A stretch of 64,000 bases of DNA from Thalassobacillus devorans (GCF_900176565.1 NZ_FXEH01000004.1:186001-250000), one strand, 5' to 3'; shown: positions 11,669 through 24,012, counted from the first letter of the stretch. Notes: a model not told the origin generated them from the letters alone. Numbers and translations: made by a program.

Positions 11669-13144
11669 ATGTCATTGTTTGACTATACATTAAAAGAGCT
11701 TCAAGAGAAGCTACATAATAAAGAAATCAGTGTCACGGAGCTTGTAGAAGAATCCTACCAGCGCATTGAAGCGGTAGATGGAAAAGTAAAAGCTTTTTTG
11801 ACATTGAATAAAGAACAAGCATTGAAACAGGCGGAAGAATTAGATGCTGCCCGCGGAACGGAGGGCACAGGAGCATTGTTCGGCCTTCCAATCGGTGTGA
11901 AAGATAATATCGTCACGAACGGATTGCGTACGACATGTGCCAGTCAGTTTTTGGACAACTTTATAAATCCTTTGTATGACGCAACGGTCGTGGAAAAATT
12001 AGCGGATGCTAAAGCTGTGACGATCGGCAAACTCAACATGGATGAATTCGCTATGGGATCCTCTAATGAGAATTCCAGCTATTACGCAACTCGCAACCCA
12101 TGGAACACCGACTATGTCCCAGGTGGTTCCAGTGGTGGCTCTGCAGCAGCAGTAGCCGCTGGGGAAGTGTTTTTCTCCCTTGGTTCCGATACAGGCGGGT
12201 CCATCCGTCAACCGGCAGCATTCTGTGGCGTGGTAGGTTTGAAGCCGACATACGGCCGCGTATCCCGTTTCGGACTGGTCGCATTCGCGTCTTCTCTTGA
12301 TCAAATCGGCCCAGTTACAAGAACGGTAGAAGATAATGCTTACTTGCTCGAAGCCATTTCCGGGCATGACAAAATGGACGCTACTTCTGCTGATGTGGAC
12401 GTACCAAACTTCACCGAAGCCCTGACTGGCGATGTCAAAGGCTTGAGAATTGCAGTTCCTAAAGAATACCTAAGTGAAGGTGTTTCTGAAGAAGTAAAAG
12501 AAGCAGTCATGAGTGCTTTAAGAAAGTACGAAGAGCTTGGAGCTACATGGGAAGAGGTTTCCCTGCCCCATTCCAAGTATGCGGTAGCCACCTACTATCT
12601 GATCGCTTCCTCGGAAGCGTCTGCTAACCTTGCCCGCTTTGACGGTGTGCGCTATGGTGTTCGTACACAAAATGCGGAATCCATGCTTGATATGTTCAAG
12701 CGTTCACGCTCCGAAGGCTTTGGTGATGAAGTCAAGCGTCGTATCATGCTTGGAACATTTGCGTTAAGCTCAGGCTATTATGATGCTTACTATAAAAAAG
12801 CACAGCAAGTGCGTACGTTGATCAAGAACGATTTTGAAAAAGTATTGGAAGACTACGATGTCATCATCGGACCAACAACGCCGACACCTGCTTTCAAAGT
12901 CGGTGAAATCGTAGACGATCCACTTACGATGTATGCCAACGATATCCTGACCATCCCAGTCAATCTGGCAGGTGTACCAGGAATTTCGGTGCCATGCGGA
13001 TTCTCTTCTGATGGTCTGCCAATCGGTCTGCAGATCATCGGTAAACACTTTGATGAAAGTACTGTCTATCGCACCGCACATGCGTTCGAACAGGCGACAG
13101 ACTTCCATAAACAACGCCCATCCCTTGGAGGTGCGCAGTCATGA
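11669..13144 (+). CDS. gatA: Asp-tRNA(Asn)/Glu-tRNA(Gln) amidotransferase subunit A
   Basis: The 491-residue amidase subunit that releases ammonia from glutamine for transamidation of Glu-tRNA(Gln). Amidase-signature features are present: the catalytic Lys in GVKDNIVT, the glycine/serine-rich segment [14 protein letters not shown] (cis-Ser) and [16 protein letters not shown] (nucleophilic Ser). Its TGA overlaps the ATG of gatB (ATGA), indicating coupled translation. Its presence suggests the organism uses the indirect route for Gln-tRNA, as Bacillus does. Confidence 0.97.
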   Translation: MSLFDYTLKELQEKLHNKEISVTELVEESYQRIEAVDGKVKAFLTLNKEQALKQAEELDAARGTEGTGALFGLPIGVKDNIVTNGLRTTCASQFLDNFINPLYDATVVEKLADAKAVTIGKLNMDEFAMGSSNENSSYYATRNPWNTDYVPGGSSGGSAAAVAAGEVFFSLGSDTGGSIRQPAAFCGVVGLKPTYGRVSRFGLVAFASSLDQIGPVTRTVEDNAYLLEAISGHDKMDATSADVDVPNFTEALTGDVKGLRIAVPKEYLSEGVSEEVKEAVMSALRKYEELGATWEEVSLPHSKYAVATYYLIASSEASANLARFDGVRYGVRTQNAESMLDMFKRSRSEGFGDEVKRRIMLGTFALSSGYYDAYYKKAQQVRTLIKNDFEKVLEDYDVIIGPTTPTPAFKVGEIVDDPLTMYANDILTIPVNLAGVPGISVPCGFSSDGLPIGLQIIGKHFDESTVYRTAHAFEQATDFHKQRPSLGGAQS

Positions 13145-14571
13145 ATTTTGAAACAATCATTGGTCTTGAAGTACACGTTGAATTAAAAACCAACTCGAAA
13201 ATCTTCAGCCCATCTCCGAATATGTTCGGGGATGAGCCGAATACGAACGTCAACCCCATCGACCTTGGGTATCCGGGAGTGCTTCCGGTATTGAATGAGG
13301 AAGCGGTCAACTTCGCAATGAAAGCTGCCATGGCACTCAATTGCGATATCGCTACCGATACAAAATTTGACCGGAAAAACTATTTTTACCCGGATAATCC
13401 GAAAGCTTATCAAATTTCCCAGTTCGATCAGCCGATCGGGGAAAATGGTTACATTGATATCGAAGTAGATGGCATACAAAAGCGTATCGGTATTACTCGT
13501 CTTCATTTAGAAGAAGATGCCGGTAAACTGACGCACAGCGATGAAGGCTATTCCCTTGTCGACTACAATCGTCAGGGAACACCACTTGTTGAGATCGTAT
13601 CGGAACCCGATATCCGCTCTCCACAGGAAGCCTATGCGTACCTGGAAAAACTGAAAAATATCATACAATATACCGGGGTATCGGATTGTAAAATGGAAGA
13701 AGGTTCCCTGCGTTGTGACGCCAACCTGTCCCTTCGTCCAATTGGCCAGGAAGAGTTTGGAACCAAGACTGAGTTGAAGAACTTGAACTCGTTCTCCTTC
13801 GTTCAAAAAGGTCTGGAGTTTGAAGAAAAGCGTCAGGCCCAGGTGTTGCTGGCTGGCGGAGAAATTTTGCAGGAGACACGTCGCTACGATGAACAGACAA
13901 AAGAAACACTACTGATGCGTGTCAAGGAAGGCTCGGATGACTACCGTTACTTCCCGGAACCGGATTTGGTACCACTTTATATTGACGAAGACTGGAAAGA
14001 GCGCGTACGTGCAGAAATTCCAGAGCTTCCAGATGCACGGAAGAAGCGTTATATAGAAGAGCTAGAGCTTCCGGAATATGATGCAATGGTGCTGACAAAT
14101 AACAAAGCAATGTCCGACTTCTTTGAAGAAACAATCGACCATGGCGCAGATGTTAAACAGTCATCCAACTGGCTGATGGGTGAGGTATCTGCTTATTTGA
14201 ATAAGCAACAGAAAGAATTCGACGAATTGGCCTTGACGCCTGAATCACTTGCTAAGATGATCAAACTTCTGGAAGACGGCACAATTTCCTCTAAAATCGC
14301 CAAGAAAGTTTTTGCTGAGTTAGTGGAAAAAGGTGGCGATCCAGAGAAGATTGTTAAGGATAAAGGCCTTGTCCAGATTTCTGACGAAGGTCAGCTGACG
14401 GAAATCATCACGAAGATCTTAGATGAAAACCAGCAGTCCATCGAGGACTACAAGAATGGGAAAGACCGTGCACTTGGCTTCCTTGTTGGTCAGGTAATGA
14501 AAGCGACCAAAGGACAGGCAAACCCGCCGATGGTCAACAAGATCATCCTTGCGGAAATGGAAAAACGGTAA
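13141..14571 (+). CDS. gatB: Asp-tRNA(Asn)/Glu-tRNA(Gln) amidotransferase subunit B
   Basis: The 476-residue kinase-like and tRNA-binding subunit. Begins [16 protein letters not shown], followed by [18 protein letters not shown] and the GatB signature [10 protein letters not shown]; the C-terminal GatB/YqeY helical domain runs to [12 protein letters not shown] and ends [11 protein letters not shown]. Overlaps gatA by four bases. Last gene of the operon. Confidence 0.97.
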   Translation: MNFETIIGLEVHVELKTNSKIFSPSPNMFGDEPNTNVNPIDLGYPGVLPVLNEEAVNFAMKAAMALNCDIATDTKFDRKNYFYPDNPKAYQISQFDQPIGENGYIDIEVDGIQKRIGITRLHLEEDAGKLTHSDEGYSLVDYNRQGTPLVEIVSEPDIRSPQEAYAYLEKLKNIIQYTGVSDCKMEEGSLRCDANLSLRPIGQEEFGTKTELKNLNSFSFVQKGLEFEEKRQAQVLLAGGEILQETRRYDEQTKETLLMRVKEGSDDYRYFPEPDLVPLYIDEDWKERVRAEIPELPDARKKRYIEELELPEYDAMVLTNNKAMSDFFEETIDHGADVKQSSNWLMGEVSAYLNKQQKEFDELALTPESLAKMIKLLEDGTISSKIAKKVFAELVEKGGDPEKIVKDKGLVQISDEGQLTEIITKILDENQQSIEDYKNGKDRALGFLVGQVMKATKGQANPPMVNKIILAEMEKR

Positions 14572-14599
14572 ACGATATTTTCAAAAAACACGGCCCTGC

Positions 14600-14630
14600 A
14601 AAAGCACGCAAAGGACTGCGTGCTTTTGTA
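14600..14630 (+). terminator. Terminator after gatB
   Basis: AAAAGCACGC pairs with GCGTGCTTTT around an 8-base loop. The following T tract is short and mixed (GTATGTTTG). Confidence 0.7.
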
Positions 14631-14728
14631 TGTTTGTAAACAGTTTCCATATACTATATTAATGGCGAAATAACAGTAAACAAGCTATGATAGATAGTGG
14701 TAGAAAGCCTGGATGAGGGGGAGACCTT

Positions 14729-15664
14729 ATGAAACGTGCTCGGATCATTTATAATCCGACCTCCGGAAGGGAAGTATTCAAAAAAGTATTGCCTGACGTG
14801 CTGGTACGCTTCGAGCAGGCGGGGTATGAAACATCGGCGCACGCTACGACCTGTGCGGGAGATGCGACAGAAGCTGCTACTATAGCGGTGCAGCGTGGTT
14901 TTGACATTGTAGTAGCGGCAGGCGGCGATGGCACCATCAATGAAGTGATCAACGGCATAGCGGAACAGGAAAACCGGCCGAAACTCGGTATCATTCCTGT
15001 TGGCACAACGAATGACTTCGCCCGTGCGTTGAGTGTTCCGCGAAATAATATCCATAAAGCAGTCGATGTCATTCTTGATGATCATTATGAAGCTCTCGAT
15101 ATCGGCAGAGTCAACGGTCAATACTTTATGAATATCGCCGGTGGAGGAAAACTGACCGAACTTTCTTATGAGGTGCCCAGTAAGCTGAAAACAATGCTGG
15201 GGCAGCTTGCCTATTACTTGAAAGGCATTGAGATGCTCCCTTCCCTGAGGCCAACTTACGTAGAAATCGAATATGACGGCAAAGAATTCAAAGGGGAAAT
15301 CATGTTATTCCTCGTCTCTAATACGAACTCTGTCGGCGGCTTTGAGAAGCTGGCTCCAGGAGCGGAAATGAATGACGGCTTGTTCGACTTACTAATCATC
15401 AAAAAAATGAATATCGCAGATTTTATTCGAATCGCGTCTATGGCAACTCAGGGTAAGCATTTGAACGACCCGCATATCATCTATACGAAGGCAAGCCTGA
15501 TCAAAGTTCATACAGAAGAGAAGATGCAGTTGAATATCGACGGGGAATTTGGCGGATTATTGCCCGGGAAATTTGCCAACTTGTATCGACATATCGACTT
15601 TTTTGTCCCAAAGGGTAAATTTGTGGCGGAAGAGAAGAAGCTGGAAGACATTGATATGAAATAA
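14729..15664 (+). CDS. dgkB: Diacylglycerol kinase (DgkB/YerQ family)
   Basis: Soluble lipid kinase of 311 residues that recycles diacylglycerol to phosphatidic acid during lipoteichoic acid and membrane metabolism. The catalytic-domain hallmark GGDGTINEV is at residues 65-73, followed by GIIPVGTTNDFARAL and, in the C-terminal lobe, DGLFDLLIIKK and LNIDGEFGG. A GGGGGAG site precedes the ATG. As in B. subtilis (yerQ), it lies between gatCAB and the rRNA methyltransferase gene. Confidence 0.93.
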   Translation: MKRARIIYNPTSGREVFKKVLPDVLVRFEQAGYETSAHATTCAGDATEAATIAVQRGFDIVVAAGGDGTINEVINGIAEQENRPKLGIIPVGTTNDFARALSVPRNNIHKAVDVILDDHYEALDIGRVNGQYFMNIAGGGKLTELSYEVPSKLKTMLGQLAYYLKGIEMLPSLRPTYVEIEYDGKEFKGEIMLFLVSNTNSVGGFEKLAPGAEMNDGLFDLLIIKKMNIADFIRIASMATQGKHLNDPHIIYTKASLIKVHTEEKMQLNIDGEFGGLLPGKFANLYRHIDFFVPKGKFVAEEKKLEDIDMK

Positions 15665-15670
15665 ACTGCC

Positions 15671-15711
15671 AAAAAAAGGGTTGTAGATATAACTATCTGC
15701 AGCCTTTTTTC
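15671..15711 (+). terminator. Terminator after dgkB
   Basis: AAAAAAAGGGTTGTAGATA pairs, with G-U pairs, to TATCTGCAGCCTTTTTT. Confidence 0.75.
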
Positions 15712-15748
15712 GCTATCCATATCGGCATGTGTTAAACTTTGGGCAAGG

Positions 15749-15832
15749 AACTTAGGGTTTTTATCGCTTAATTAGGCGTTAGTCCCCTGAAATTAAGCGT
15801 TCAAAACTTATAATTGAGCGATCGCATTTATG
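15749..15832. repeat. Four degenerate tandem units with an exact 21-bp period
   Basis: Units begin at 15749, 15770, 15791 and 15812 with AACTTAGGG, AATTAGGCG, AATTAAGCG and AATTGAGCG; the 12 bases between them are not conserved. A CGCTTAATT at 15765 gives an inverted copy of the core. It lies between the dgkB terminator and the ribosome-binding site of the rRNA methyltransferase gene. Same design as the arrays at 145-272 and 41931-43520, but with a different core. Confidence 0.6.
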
Positions 15833-15864
15833 TAGATAAATCTTAAGAAAAAGGACGATGTAAA

Positions 15865-17238
15865 ATGGCTAAACCAAAGCCGCCAGTACAAAAAAATCAA
15901 CGGGTGGAACTGACTTTTGAGGATTTGACCCATGAAGGAGACGGTGTAGGGAAAATCGACGGCTACCCGCTATTTGTCCCTTATGGACTGCCGGGTGAAA
16001 AAGCAACAGTGAAAGTGATAAAAGTGAAGAAAAACTTTGGGTTTGGAAAGTTGCTCGATCTTCATGAAAAAAGCCCGGAGCGAGTAGAGCCGCCTTGCAA
16101 TGTCTTTTTCCAGTGTGGCGGCTGCCAGATCCAGCACATGAGCTACGACATGCAACTCGAAATGAAACAGAAGCAGGTCAAAGACGCGATGCGGAAAATC
16201 GGTCATCTGGAACATGTACCTGTCCACCCGGTAAAAGGGATGAAGGATCCATGGCGCTATCGGAACAAGGTTCAGATGCCAGTGGGAGAACGTAATGGAG
16301 GCCTGGTTGCTGGTTTTTATCAAAAACGAAGCCACAATATCATTGATATGGACACATGTGTCGTTCAGGATGAATCAAATGATCGGATGGTTGAAGCAGT
16401 GCGCCGTATCGCCGATCGATACGGAATCCGAGCCTACGATGAAGAAAATAACCGTGGTGTGTTGCGCCATATCATGGTGCGTACTGGACAGATCACCAAG
16501 GATGTTATGGTTGTACTCGTTACCAGAACGGAAAAACTTCCGAACCAGGATGAGATCATAGATGAAATACGTGACGCTTATCCAAGTGTGAAATCAATTG
16601 TTCAAAACGTAAACCCAAAGCGGACGAATGTCGTATTGGGTGACGATACAAAGGTTCTTTACGGGGAAGAATACATCTACGATATGATTGGCGATATCAA
16701 ATTCGCCATATCGCCTAAATCGTTCTATCAGGTAAATCCGACCCAGACAAAGACTTTATACGATCAAGCATTGGAGTATGCTGCGTTGACAGGGAAAGAA
16801 CAAGTCATCGATGCTTATTGCGGTATCGGGACCATATCGCTTTTCTTAGCCCAGAATGCTAAGAAAGTTTATGGAGTCGAAGTGGTGCCGGAAGCCGTAG
16901 CGGACGCCAAAGCAAATGCCAAGCTCAACCATATCGATAACGCAGAGTTCTACGTTGGACAGGCAGAGAAAGTGATGCCATGGTGGAAGTCGCAAGGGCT
17001 GGATTCAGATGTCATTGTTGTCGACCCGCCACGAAAAGGCTGCGACGAGCAACTATTGCAATCCATGCTGGAAATGGAACCGGAGCGTATCGTTTACGTA
17101 TCGTGTAATCCGTCGACCCTGGCGCGTGATTTAAGAATACTGGAAGATGGCGGTTATGAAACGAAAGAAGTTCAGCCAGTCGATATGTTTCCCCAGACAT
17201 CTCACGTGGAGTGCGTTTCATGGTTAGAAAAGAAATAA
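15865..17238 (+). CDS. rlmCD: 23S rRNA (uracil-C5)-methyltransferase RlmCD (YefA/RumA family)
   Basis: A 457-residue SAM-dependent enzyme that in B. subtilis makes m5U747 and m5U1939. Domains: N-terminal TRAM (about residues 10-65), an iron-sulfur cysteine cluster (C78, C84, C87 in [10 protein letters not shown] plus a later Cys), a central domain with [11 protein letters not shown], then the methyltransferase domain with [26 protein letters not shown] and the catalytic Cys in [14 protein letters not shown]. Length and synteny match yefA. Single dual-specificity versus single-site activity cannot be read from sequence alone. Confidence 0.92.
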   Translation: MAKPKPPVQKNQRVELTFEDLTHEGDGVGKIDGYPLFVPYGLPGEKATVKVIKVKKNFGFGKLLDLHEKSPERVEPPCNVFFQCGGCQIQHMSYDMQLEMKQKQVKDAMRKIGHLEHVPVHPVKGMKDPWRYRNKVQMPVGERNGGLVAGFYQKRSHNIIDMDTCVVQDESNDRMVEAVRRIADRYGIRAYDEENNRGVLRHIMVRTGQITKDVMVVLVTRTEKLPNQDEIIDEIRDAYPSVKSIVQNVNPKRTNVVLGDDTKVLYGEEYIYDMIGDIKFAISPKSFYQVNPTQTKTLYDQALEYAALTGKEQVIDAYCGIGTISLFLAQNAKKVYGVEVVPEAVADAKANAKLNHIDNAEFYVGQAEKVMPWWKSQGLDSDVIVVDPPRKGCDEQLLQSMLEMEPERIVYVSCNPSTLARDLRILEDGGYETKEVQPVDMFPQTSHVECVSWLEKK

Positions 17239-17252
17239 ATATCGATCCTAAT

Positions 17253-17310
17253 TAAAAAAAGCACCTTACCGATGCCGATTGAACAAGGCATCTGGTAAGG
17301 TGCTTTTCAT
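17253..17310. terminator. Bidirectional terminator between rlmCD and katG
   Basis: A long stem (AAAAGCACCTTACC... with ...GGTAAGGTGCTTTT), with A run before and T after, serves both convergent genes. Confidence 0.9.
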
Positions 17311-17316
17311 TATGCA

Positions 17317-19554
<2,238 letters not shown>

Positions 19555-19606
19555 TTACAACTCCCCCTCCTGGATATGGTGATAAAATATTATAACCGTT
19601 CTCAAA

Positions 19607-19621
19607 TTATAATTATAATAA
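19607..19621 (-). promoter_or_regulatory. PerR-like box upstream of katG
   Basis: TTATAATTATAATAA matches the PerR consensus TTATAATNATTATAA at 13 of the 14 defined positions. On the minus strand it covers the -35 area of a TATAAT (about 19589-19594) that lies some 40 bp before the katG start. PerR control of catalase genes is established in Bacillus. Confidence 0.6.
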
Positions 19622-19635
19622 AAAAACACCTTAAA

Positions 19636-19649
19636 TGAAAGCGATTTCA
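19636..19649 (-). promoter_or_regulatory. cre (CcpA) site upstream of katG
   Basis: TGAAAGCGATTTCA fits TGNAARCGNWWWCA at every position. It lies upstream of the PerR-like box relative to katG, where a cre would more often activate than block; it could also act on the divergent small gene. Confidence 0.55.
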
Positions 19650-19840
19650 CACAAAATTCAGAAATCAAATTTAGACAAATTAATACATAAGCAGCAGGAA
19701 AATAGTATAGGAGATTAATTAATTAGTATTTTGTGAAAATTCCAGTATATGATGGACTAATATCAAGGGGGAATCCTCGTGTGATTGGTAGGATAGCTGG
19801 ACAATTTGTTTTGCTGATTTTCAGAAGGGTGGTTGTAAAA

Positions 19841-20041
19841 ATGAAAGCAAATAAAAAGTGGGTTGCTTTACCAAAAGATATAAGAAATAAGCTTATTCAA
19901 AATGTTTTTTGTCCCCATTGTTTAGATACCGTTACTATAGTGGAATTTGTTATTGTTGATGATCCAGCTGGTATTCTTTTAGAAGGAAAGTGCAAGAATT
20001 GCAGGAATGAGGTTGCGAGAGTGGTTGAAGTGGATGAATGA
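19841..20041 (+). CDS. Small zinc-ribbon-like protein, function unknown
   Basis: A 66-residue protein with two CxxC pairs (FCPHC near residue 21 and GKCKNC near residue 52), as in a zinc ribbon. The rest is basic at the N-terminus and acidic at the C-terminus. I chose the ATG at 19841 because AAGGGTGG precedes it; an upstream GTG at 19733 would add 36 residues that look unstructured. Similar short proteins occur in many Bacillaceae, with no function known to me. Divergent from katG, whose control region it shares in part. Confidence 0.65.
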   Translation: MKANKKWVALPKDIRNKLIQNVFCPHCLDTVTIVEFVIVDDPAGILLEGKCKNCRNEVARVVEVDE

Positions 20042-20155
20042 CAATAAGGAAAAGGAAATAGAGGAAGGTTATTAGCGATCAAAATAGTAATTATGAAATA
20101 TCCGGATGAAAGTGTTTAACTGTATTCCCGGAAAGTGAAGACTCAAAAGATTACC

Positions 20156-20200
20156 AAAAGGGCATTCTATTCTTTAATTAAGAAGGAATGCCCTTTTATA
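20156..20200 (+). terminator. Terminator after the zinc-ribbon gene
   Basis: AAAAGGGCATTC pairs perfectly with GAATGCCCTTTT across an 18-base loop. Confidence 0.8.
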
Positions 20201-20239
20201 GAGACTATATCATACTGCTAAGTATTGGATTTGTCTTCA

Positions 20240-21406
20240 TCACTCCCCGAAAGCTTCCGGAAGCATCTTGAACCCTTCAATCTCCGCATCTTCTTCTACT
20301 TCGATCATGATATATCGTTTCCCCTGATGATTGACCTGCTTGACAAACTGCAAATCCTGGGGACTGATCGCAATATTAGCTACCTTCGTATTGATTTTAA
20401 TCGACTTTGACTTATACTTTGGAACAATGCTGCTTGCTTTTAGTTCGTAGGCTCCATCATCGGTGATTTTTTGAAACGCATCTTTTACTTTTTCAGCTTC
20501 CACTTGTGCGCCGCTTCGAGTCAGCACCCGTTCAACATCATTGTAATCGAGCTTCGGCACTTCTCCTTCTTCATTTTCCTCTACGACATTATTAATTTCT
20601 CCATAGACAGTAGCCAGAGTAGAAGGAGGGAGCTGATCTCCGACAACATCTCTGATGACTTCTTCAAATACCGCTTTGTCTTCTTTGGCTGTCATGATTT
20701 CTTCGCCATTCAATACTTCTTCGATAAATCGGTAGTCAGGCTCGTTTGCTTTGCCTGCACTATAAAGGATATGGTTCACATCAGCTGAATTGTCTGTAAA
20801 GCACGGAAAAAGAAATCCTGCCATTGGGGAGTTTAGATCAATGACGGGATCCACCTCAATGTTGTACTTGAATTCCTTTTCAATATAGTCGAATTGCCAT
20901 TCTCTTTTGGGTTCTTGGGTTTTATTGATACTGCAGAGGATAAAGGGATGAGAATAGACCGCATCCCGTTCACTTTCTTCAGCTTCTTCGTTGCGTCGCT
21001 TCATCGGTTTCATATATTCAGCACGGATGAAAGAGATGACTACATCTTTTTCATAAGGATTGTCTTTAATAATCTTTTCTGTCATCTGCAGCATTTGGGC
21101 CTTCCACTCTTCCAGTTCGCTGCTAAGCAGCCCTCTATGTAATGTGAGTTGGGTGTGGTTGTCAGCATCCCGCTGAAATTTCAACTCGAACAGTTTTTCA
21201 TCCAGCTGTCCTGTCAGTACTTTCTTGAAATTATTCATGAACAGCTCCTGCTGATCTCTATCGAGCATTTCGAACGGCTGGCTCTGATGATGAAAAATTT
21301 CTGTCGTTTCTTTCATGATATATACGTTAAAAAGGTCAGAAATCTTCAATAAGTCATTATCCACTTTGAACTGCCTGCGAATACCGGCAACATCTTTTTT
21401 ATCCAT
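20240..21406 (-). CDS. DUF4317 domain-containing protein
   Basis: A 388-residue protein of the DUF4317 family, known mainly from Firmicutes and of unknown function. It starts MDKKDVAGIRRQFKVDND and carries the family-like stretch FNVYIMKETTEIFHHQSQPFE. It has no signal peptide or membrane helix and is rich in acidic residues and lysine, as expected of a cytoplasmic protein. AGGAG precedes the ATG. Monocistronic by appearance. Confidence 0.75.
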   Translation of the reverse strand: MDKKDVAGIRRQFKVDNDLLKISDLFNVYIMKETTEIFHHQSQPFEMLDRDQQELFMNNFKKVLTGQLDEKLFELKFQRDADNHTQLTLHRGLLSSELEEWKAQMLQMTEKIIKDNPYEKDVVISFIRAEYMKPMKRRNEEAEESERDAVYSHPFILCSINKTQEPKREWQFDYIEKEFKYNIEVDPVIDLNSPMAGFLFPCFTDNSADVNHILYSAGKANEPDYRFIEEVLNGEEIMTAKEDKAVFEEVIRDVVGDQLPPSTLATVYGEINNVVEENEEGEVPKLDYNDVERVLTRSGAQVEAEKVKDAFQKITDDGAYELKASSIVPKYKSKSIKINTKVANIAISPQDLQFVKQVNHQGKRYIMIEVEEDAEIEGFKMLPEAFGE

Positions 21407-21583
21407 GTATTATTCACTCCTAAGTTCCATTGGTTGTCCCTTGAAACGATTCTTTTATTTTAACATAAGGTACAATTCGCAAGGACAGGCTTTATTTTAT
21501 TTAGTATGCTTTTCTGAATAAAACTGGCCATTTCGGGTAATGAAAAGTAGAAGAAAGATGATTGCAGAGTGGAGGTTTTACTT

Positions 21584-22060
21584 GTGGACAATAATAAAAT
21601 GAATCGGGGCATTTTGACAGCACTGACAGGAATCGGCCTCGCACAAGGGTTGAAGATTTTAACGCACAAACGTTTGGCAGGAAAATGGGACTGGAAGCAG
21701 GTTGCTACGACAGGCGGTATGCCAAGCTCCCATTCCGCGGGAGTTTCAGCGCTCGCTACCTACATAGCGGCCAATAGAGGATCTCGCCATACGGAAACAG
21801 CATTAGCGGTTGTTTTTGGAGTGATCGTCATGTACGATGCCCAGGGTATCCGCCGTCATACAGGGGAGATTGCTAAACTGGTCAATGAGTTAGAAGACAG
21901 TTTTGCTACGATATCAAAAGACTTTCCGAGCCTGGAATTCGTGCAAAGGGAAAAGGAATTGAAAGAACTCTTGGGTCACCAGCCATTAGAAGTGTTGGGT
22001 GGAGCACTTTTAGGAACAGCATTAGGACTGATTTCTGCAAGATATGAAGATCGAAAATAA
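21584..22060 (+). CDS. Divergent PAP2-family membrane protein (YuiD-like)
   Basis: A 158-residue integral membrane protein of the DUF212/divergent PAP2 family. Key segment TTGGMPSSHSAGVSAL resembles the PAP2 phosphatase motif (PSGH), and YDAQGIRRHTGE and LKELLGHQPLEVLGG are family hallmarks. The substrate is unknown. The GTG at 21584 has GGAGG eight bases before it; the first in-frame GTG at 21569 overlaps this site. Followed by its own terminator. Confidence 0.85.
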   Translation: MDNNKMNRGILTALTGIGLAQGLKILTHKRLAGKWDWKQVATTGGMPSSHSAGVSALATYIAANRGSRHTETALAVVFGVIVMYDAQGIRRHTGEIAKLVNELEDSFATISKDFPSLEFVQREKELKELLGHQPLEVLGGALLGTALGLISARYEDRK

Positions 22061-22073
22061 ATCATTTCCACAC

Positions 22074-22106
22074 AAAATAGCAACCTATAGGAAGGTTGCT
22101 ATTTTT
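22074..22106 (+). terminator. Terminator after the YuiD-like gene
   Basis: AAAATAGCAACC pairs with GGTTGCTATTTT, loop TATAGGAA in part, then more T. Confidence 0.85.
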
Positions 22107-22158
22107 GTATGTTCAGCTATACTTCAGGATGCTTTACATGGACTGCCAGCCATTAAAA

Positions 22159-22193
22159 GAACGAGCTTCCCTTCTAAAGGAAGCTTGTTTTTA
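22159..22193. terminator. Hairpin at the end of the BCCT gene
   Basis: AACGAGCTTCCCTT pairs (one G-U) with AAGGAAGCTTGTT. It has T on the plus side and a mixed T tract on the minus side, so it may terminate the minus-strand carrier gene and back up the hairpin at 22074. Confidence 0.6.
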
Positions 22194-22195
22194 GG

Positions 22196-23806
22196 TTATT
22201 TGTTATCATCATTATTAAATTCATAGTTCTCTTCAATGTGATCGATAACCCGCTGGTGGCGTTTTTCTTCTGCTTGTTTCTCTGCTTTTCTGCGAGCATC
22301 TTTATAATCTTCCCGTATCGATTTCAAGAGGGAGATAGCGGCTACGAACAGGACGATTGAAAACGGCAGTGCCCCGATCAGGGAAGCGGTTTGCAGTCCT
22401 TCCAACCCAGCGCTGATAATCAAAATGATCGCAAGTGAGGCGATAAGAGAGCCCCACACTACTTTTACAACAACCGAAGGGTTTGTATCCCCATTCGATG
22501 TCATCATACCAAGTACGAAAGTTGCTGAGTCGGCGGATGTTACCAGGAAGGTAAACAGCAGGCCGATAGATAGTACCGATAATATGGTACCTAATGGTAC
22601 GTTTTCTAACATCGCAAACAATGCGGTTGTTTCATCTTGAGCAACGGCCCCGGCAATATCCGTACCATGAAAGAGGTCGAAGTTGATCGCCGTCCCACCG
22701 AAGATCCCAATCCAAATTAGACCGATAGCTGGAGGTGCAACCATAACCCCTAGTACAAATTCCCTGACCGTGCGTCCTTTCGAGATACGGGCAACAAACA
22801 TTCCGACAAACGGAGCCCAGGCAATGGTCCAGGCCCAGTAATAGACCGGCCAATCCTGCACCCATGTTCCTTGTGTATACTGATCAAGTCTTAAGCTAGC
22901 CTGGAAGAAATTCTGCAGGTAGTCACCAACGCCCATGGTAATCGTATCTAGAATAAAGCCGGTAGGACCGATGAATAAGACGGCAACCATAAGCACAAGA
23001 GCCAGTCCTAAGTTAGCGTTACTTAAGTATTTAATCCCTTTATCAAGACCCGATATAGTCGATACCATGAAGAAGACGAACATAGCCCCTACGATGATGA
23101 GCTGTGTCGTGGTACCAGAAGGAACGTTAAAAACATAGCCAAGACCTCCGTTGATCTGCAGTACACTTAATCCAAGTGTAGTTGCTACACCCATAACTGT
23201 AGCAATGACTGCTATGATGTCGATCGTATTCCGGAGCGGCTTTTTCCCTTTATCGCCAATTACCGGGTTCATGGTATCACTGATCAGGCTTCGTTCATCC
23301 TGGCGGTAAATAAAGTACGAGAGTGCCAGTCCGACAAAAGTGAAGGAGGCCCACTGGTGTATGCCGTTATTGAAAAATGCATTCCACATTGCTTCTCTTG
23401 CAGCCTCTGCTGTTCCAGCTTCGATACTGGGGTCGAAGGGAGGCGGTGTTCCGAAGTGGGTCATCGGTTCAGCAACACCCCAGAAGACGATACTGACACC
23501 AAAACCGGTACTGAATAACATGGCGATCCAGGTAAACAAAGGGTATTTGGGTTTGGTGTTTTCTCCACCAAGTTTGATTCTCCCATATTTACTGAATGCT
23601 AAATAAAAGTTGAAAATAATGATAAAAAGCACGAACGATAAATAAAACCAGCCAAACGTATTGGCAATAAACCCGTAAATGACTTCAGCCTGGGAAGCCA
23701 GTATCTGAGGAGCAACCGCACCCCATAAAGCGAAAAGAAAAATAATGGTGAATGAGACCCAGAAAATGCTGTTCATAAATTTGTACTTTTTCTTTTTATT
23801 CCCCAT
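22196..23806 (-). CDS. BCCT family betaine/carnitine/choline-type transporter
   Basis: A 536-residue secondary carrier with about 12 helices. The BCCT signature in helix 8 is clear (WTIAWAPFVGMFVARISKGRT), as are FSTGFGVSIVFWGVAEPM with its glycine-rich Na+-site helix, and VTSADSATFVLGMM. The charged C-terminal tail (about 50 residues, EEKRHQRVIDHIEENYEF) resembles the osmosensing tails of BetP/OpuD-like carriers. Most likely imports glycine betaine or a related solute with Na+; the exact substrate cannot be told. AAAGGAG precedes the ATG. Divergent from the MFS gene. Confidence 0.92.
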   Translation of the reverse strand: MGNKKKKYKFMNSIFWVSFTIIFLFALWGAVAPQILASQAEVIYGFIANTFGWFYLSFVLFIIIFNFYLAFSKYGRIKLGGENTKPKYPLFTWIAMLFSTGFGVSIVFWGVAEPMTHFGTPPPFDPSIEAGTAEAAREAMWNAFFNNGIHQWASFTFVGLALSYFIYRQDERSLISDTMNPVIGDKGKKPLRNTIDIIAVIATVMGVATTLGLSVLQINGGLGYVFNVPSGTTTQLIIVGAMFVFFMVSTISGLDKGIKYLSNANLGLALVLMVAVLFIGPTGFILDTITMGVGDYLQNFFQASLRLDQYTQGTWVQDWPVYYWAWTIAWAPFVGMFVARISKGRTVREFVLGVMVAPPAIGLIWIGIFGGTAINFDLFHGTDIAGAVAQDETTALFAMLENVPLGTILSVLSIGLLFTFLVTSADSATFVLGMMTSNGDTNPSVVVKVVWGSLIASLAIILIISAGLEGLQTASLIGALPFSIVLFVAAISLLKSIREDYKDARRKAEKQAEEKRHQRVIDHIEENYEFNNDDNK

Positions 23807-23964
23807 AGTCCATCTCCTTTACTACTATGATTTTACACTCCTTTTTTTATGTACCCGGTGAGTGTAGTAAGTAAGCTAGTCATTTTTAAGTAATTTAACA
23901 TTATTATGCTTTTAAAAACAAATATCTATTATTTCGGGTAACTAAACATTGATTTTCAAGATAA

Positions 23965-23987
23965 TTTGAGTTAATATTTTTGAGTTA
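23965..23987. promoter_or_regulatory. Direct repeat in the divergent BCCT/MFS intergenic region
   Basis: TTTGAGTTA occurs twice, 14 bp apart (23965-23973 and 23979-23987), about 25 bp before the MFS start. It may be an operator; no regulator gene lies next to it. Confidence 0.3.
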
Positions 23988-24012
23988 CTTAAATTAGGAA
24001 AGAAGGTATATT

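Noticed and set aside
19733-19840. Longer N-terminus for the small zinc-ribbon protein
   Set aside because: The added 36 residues from the GTG lack a ribosome-binding site and look non-conserved; the inner ATG has one.
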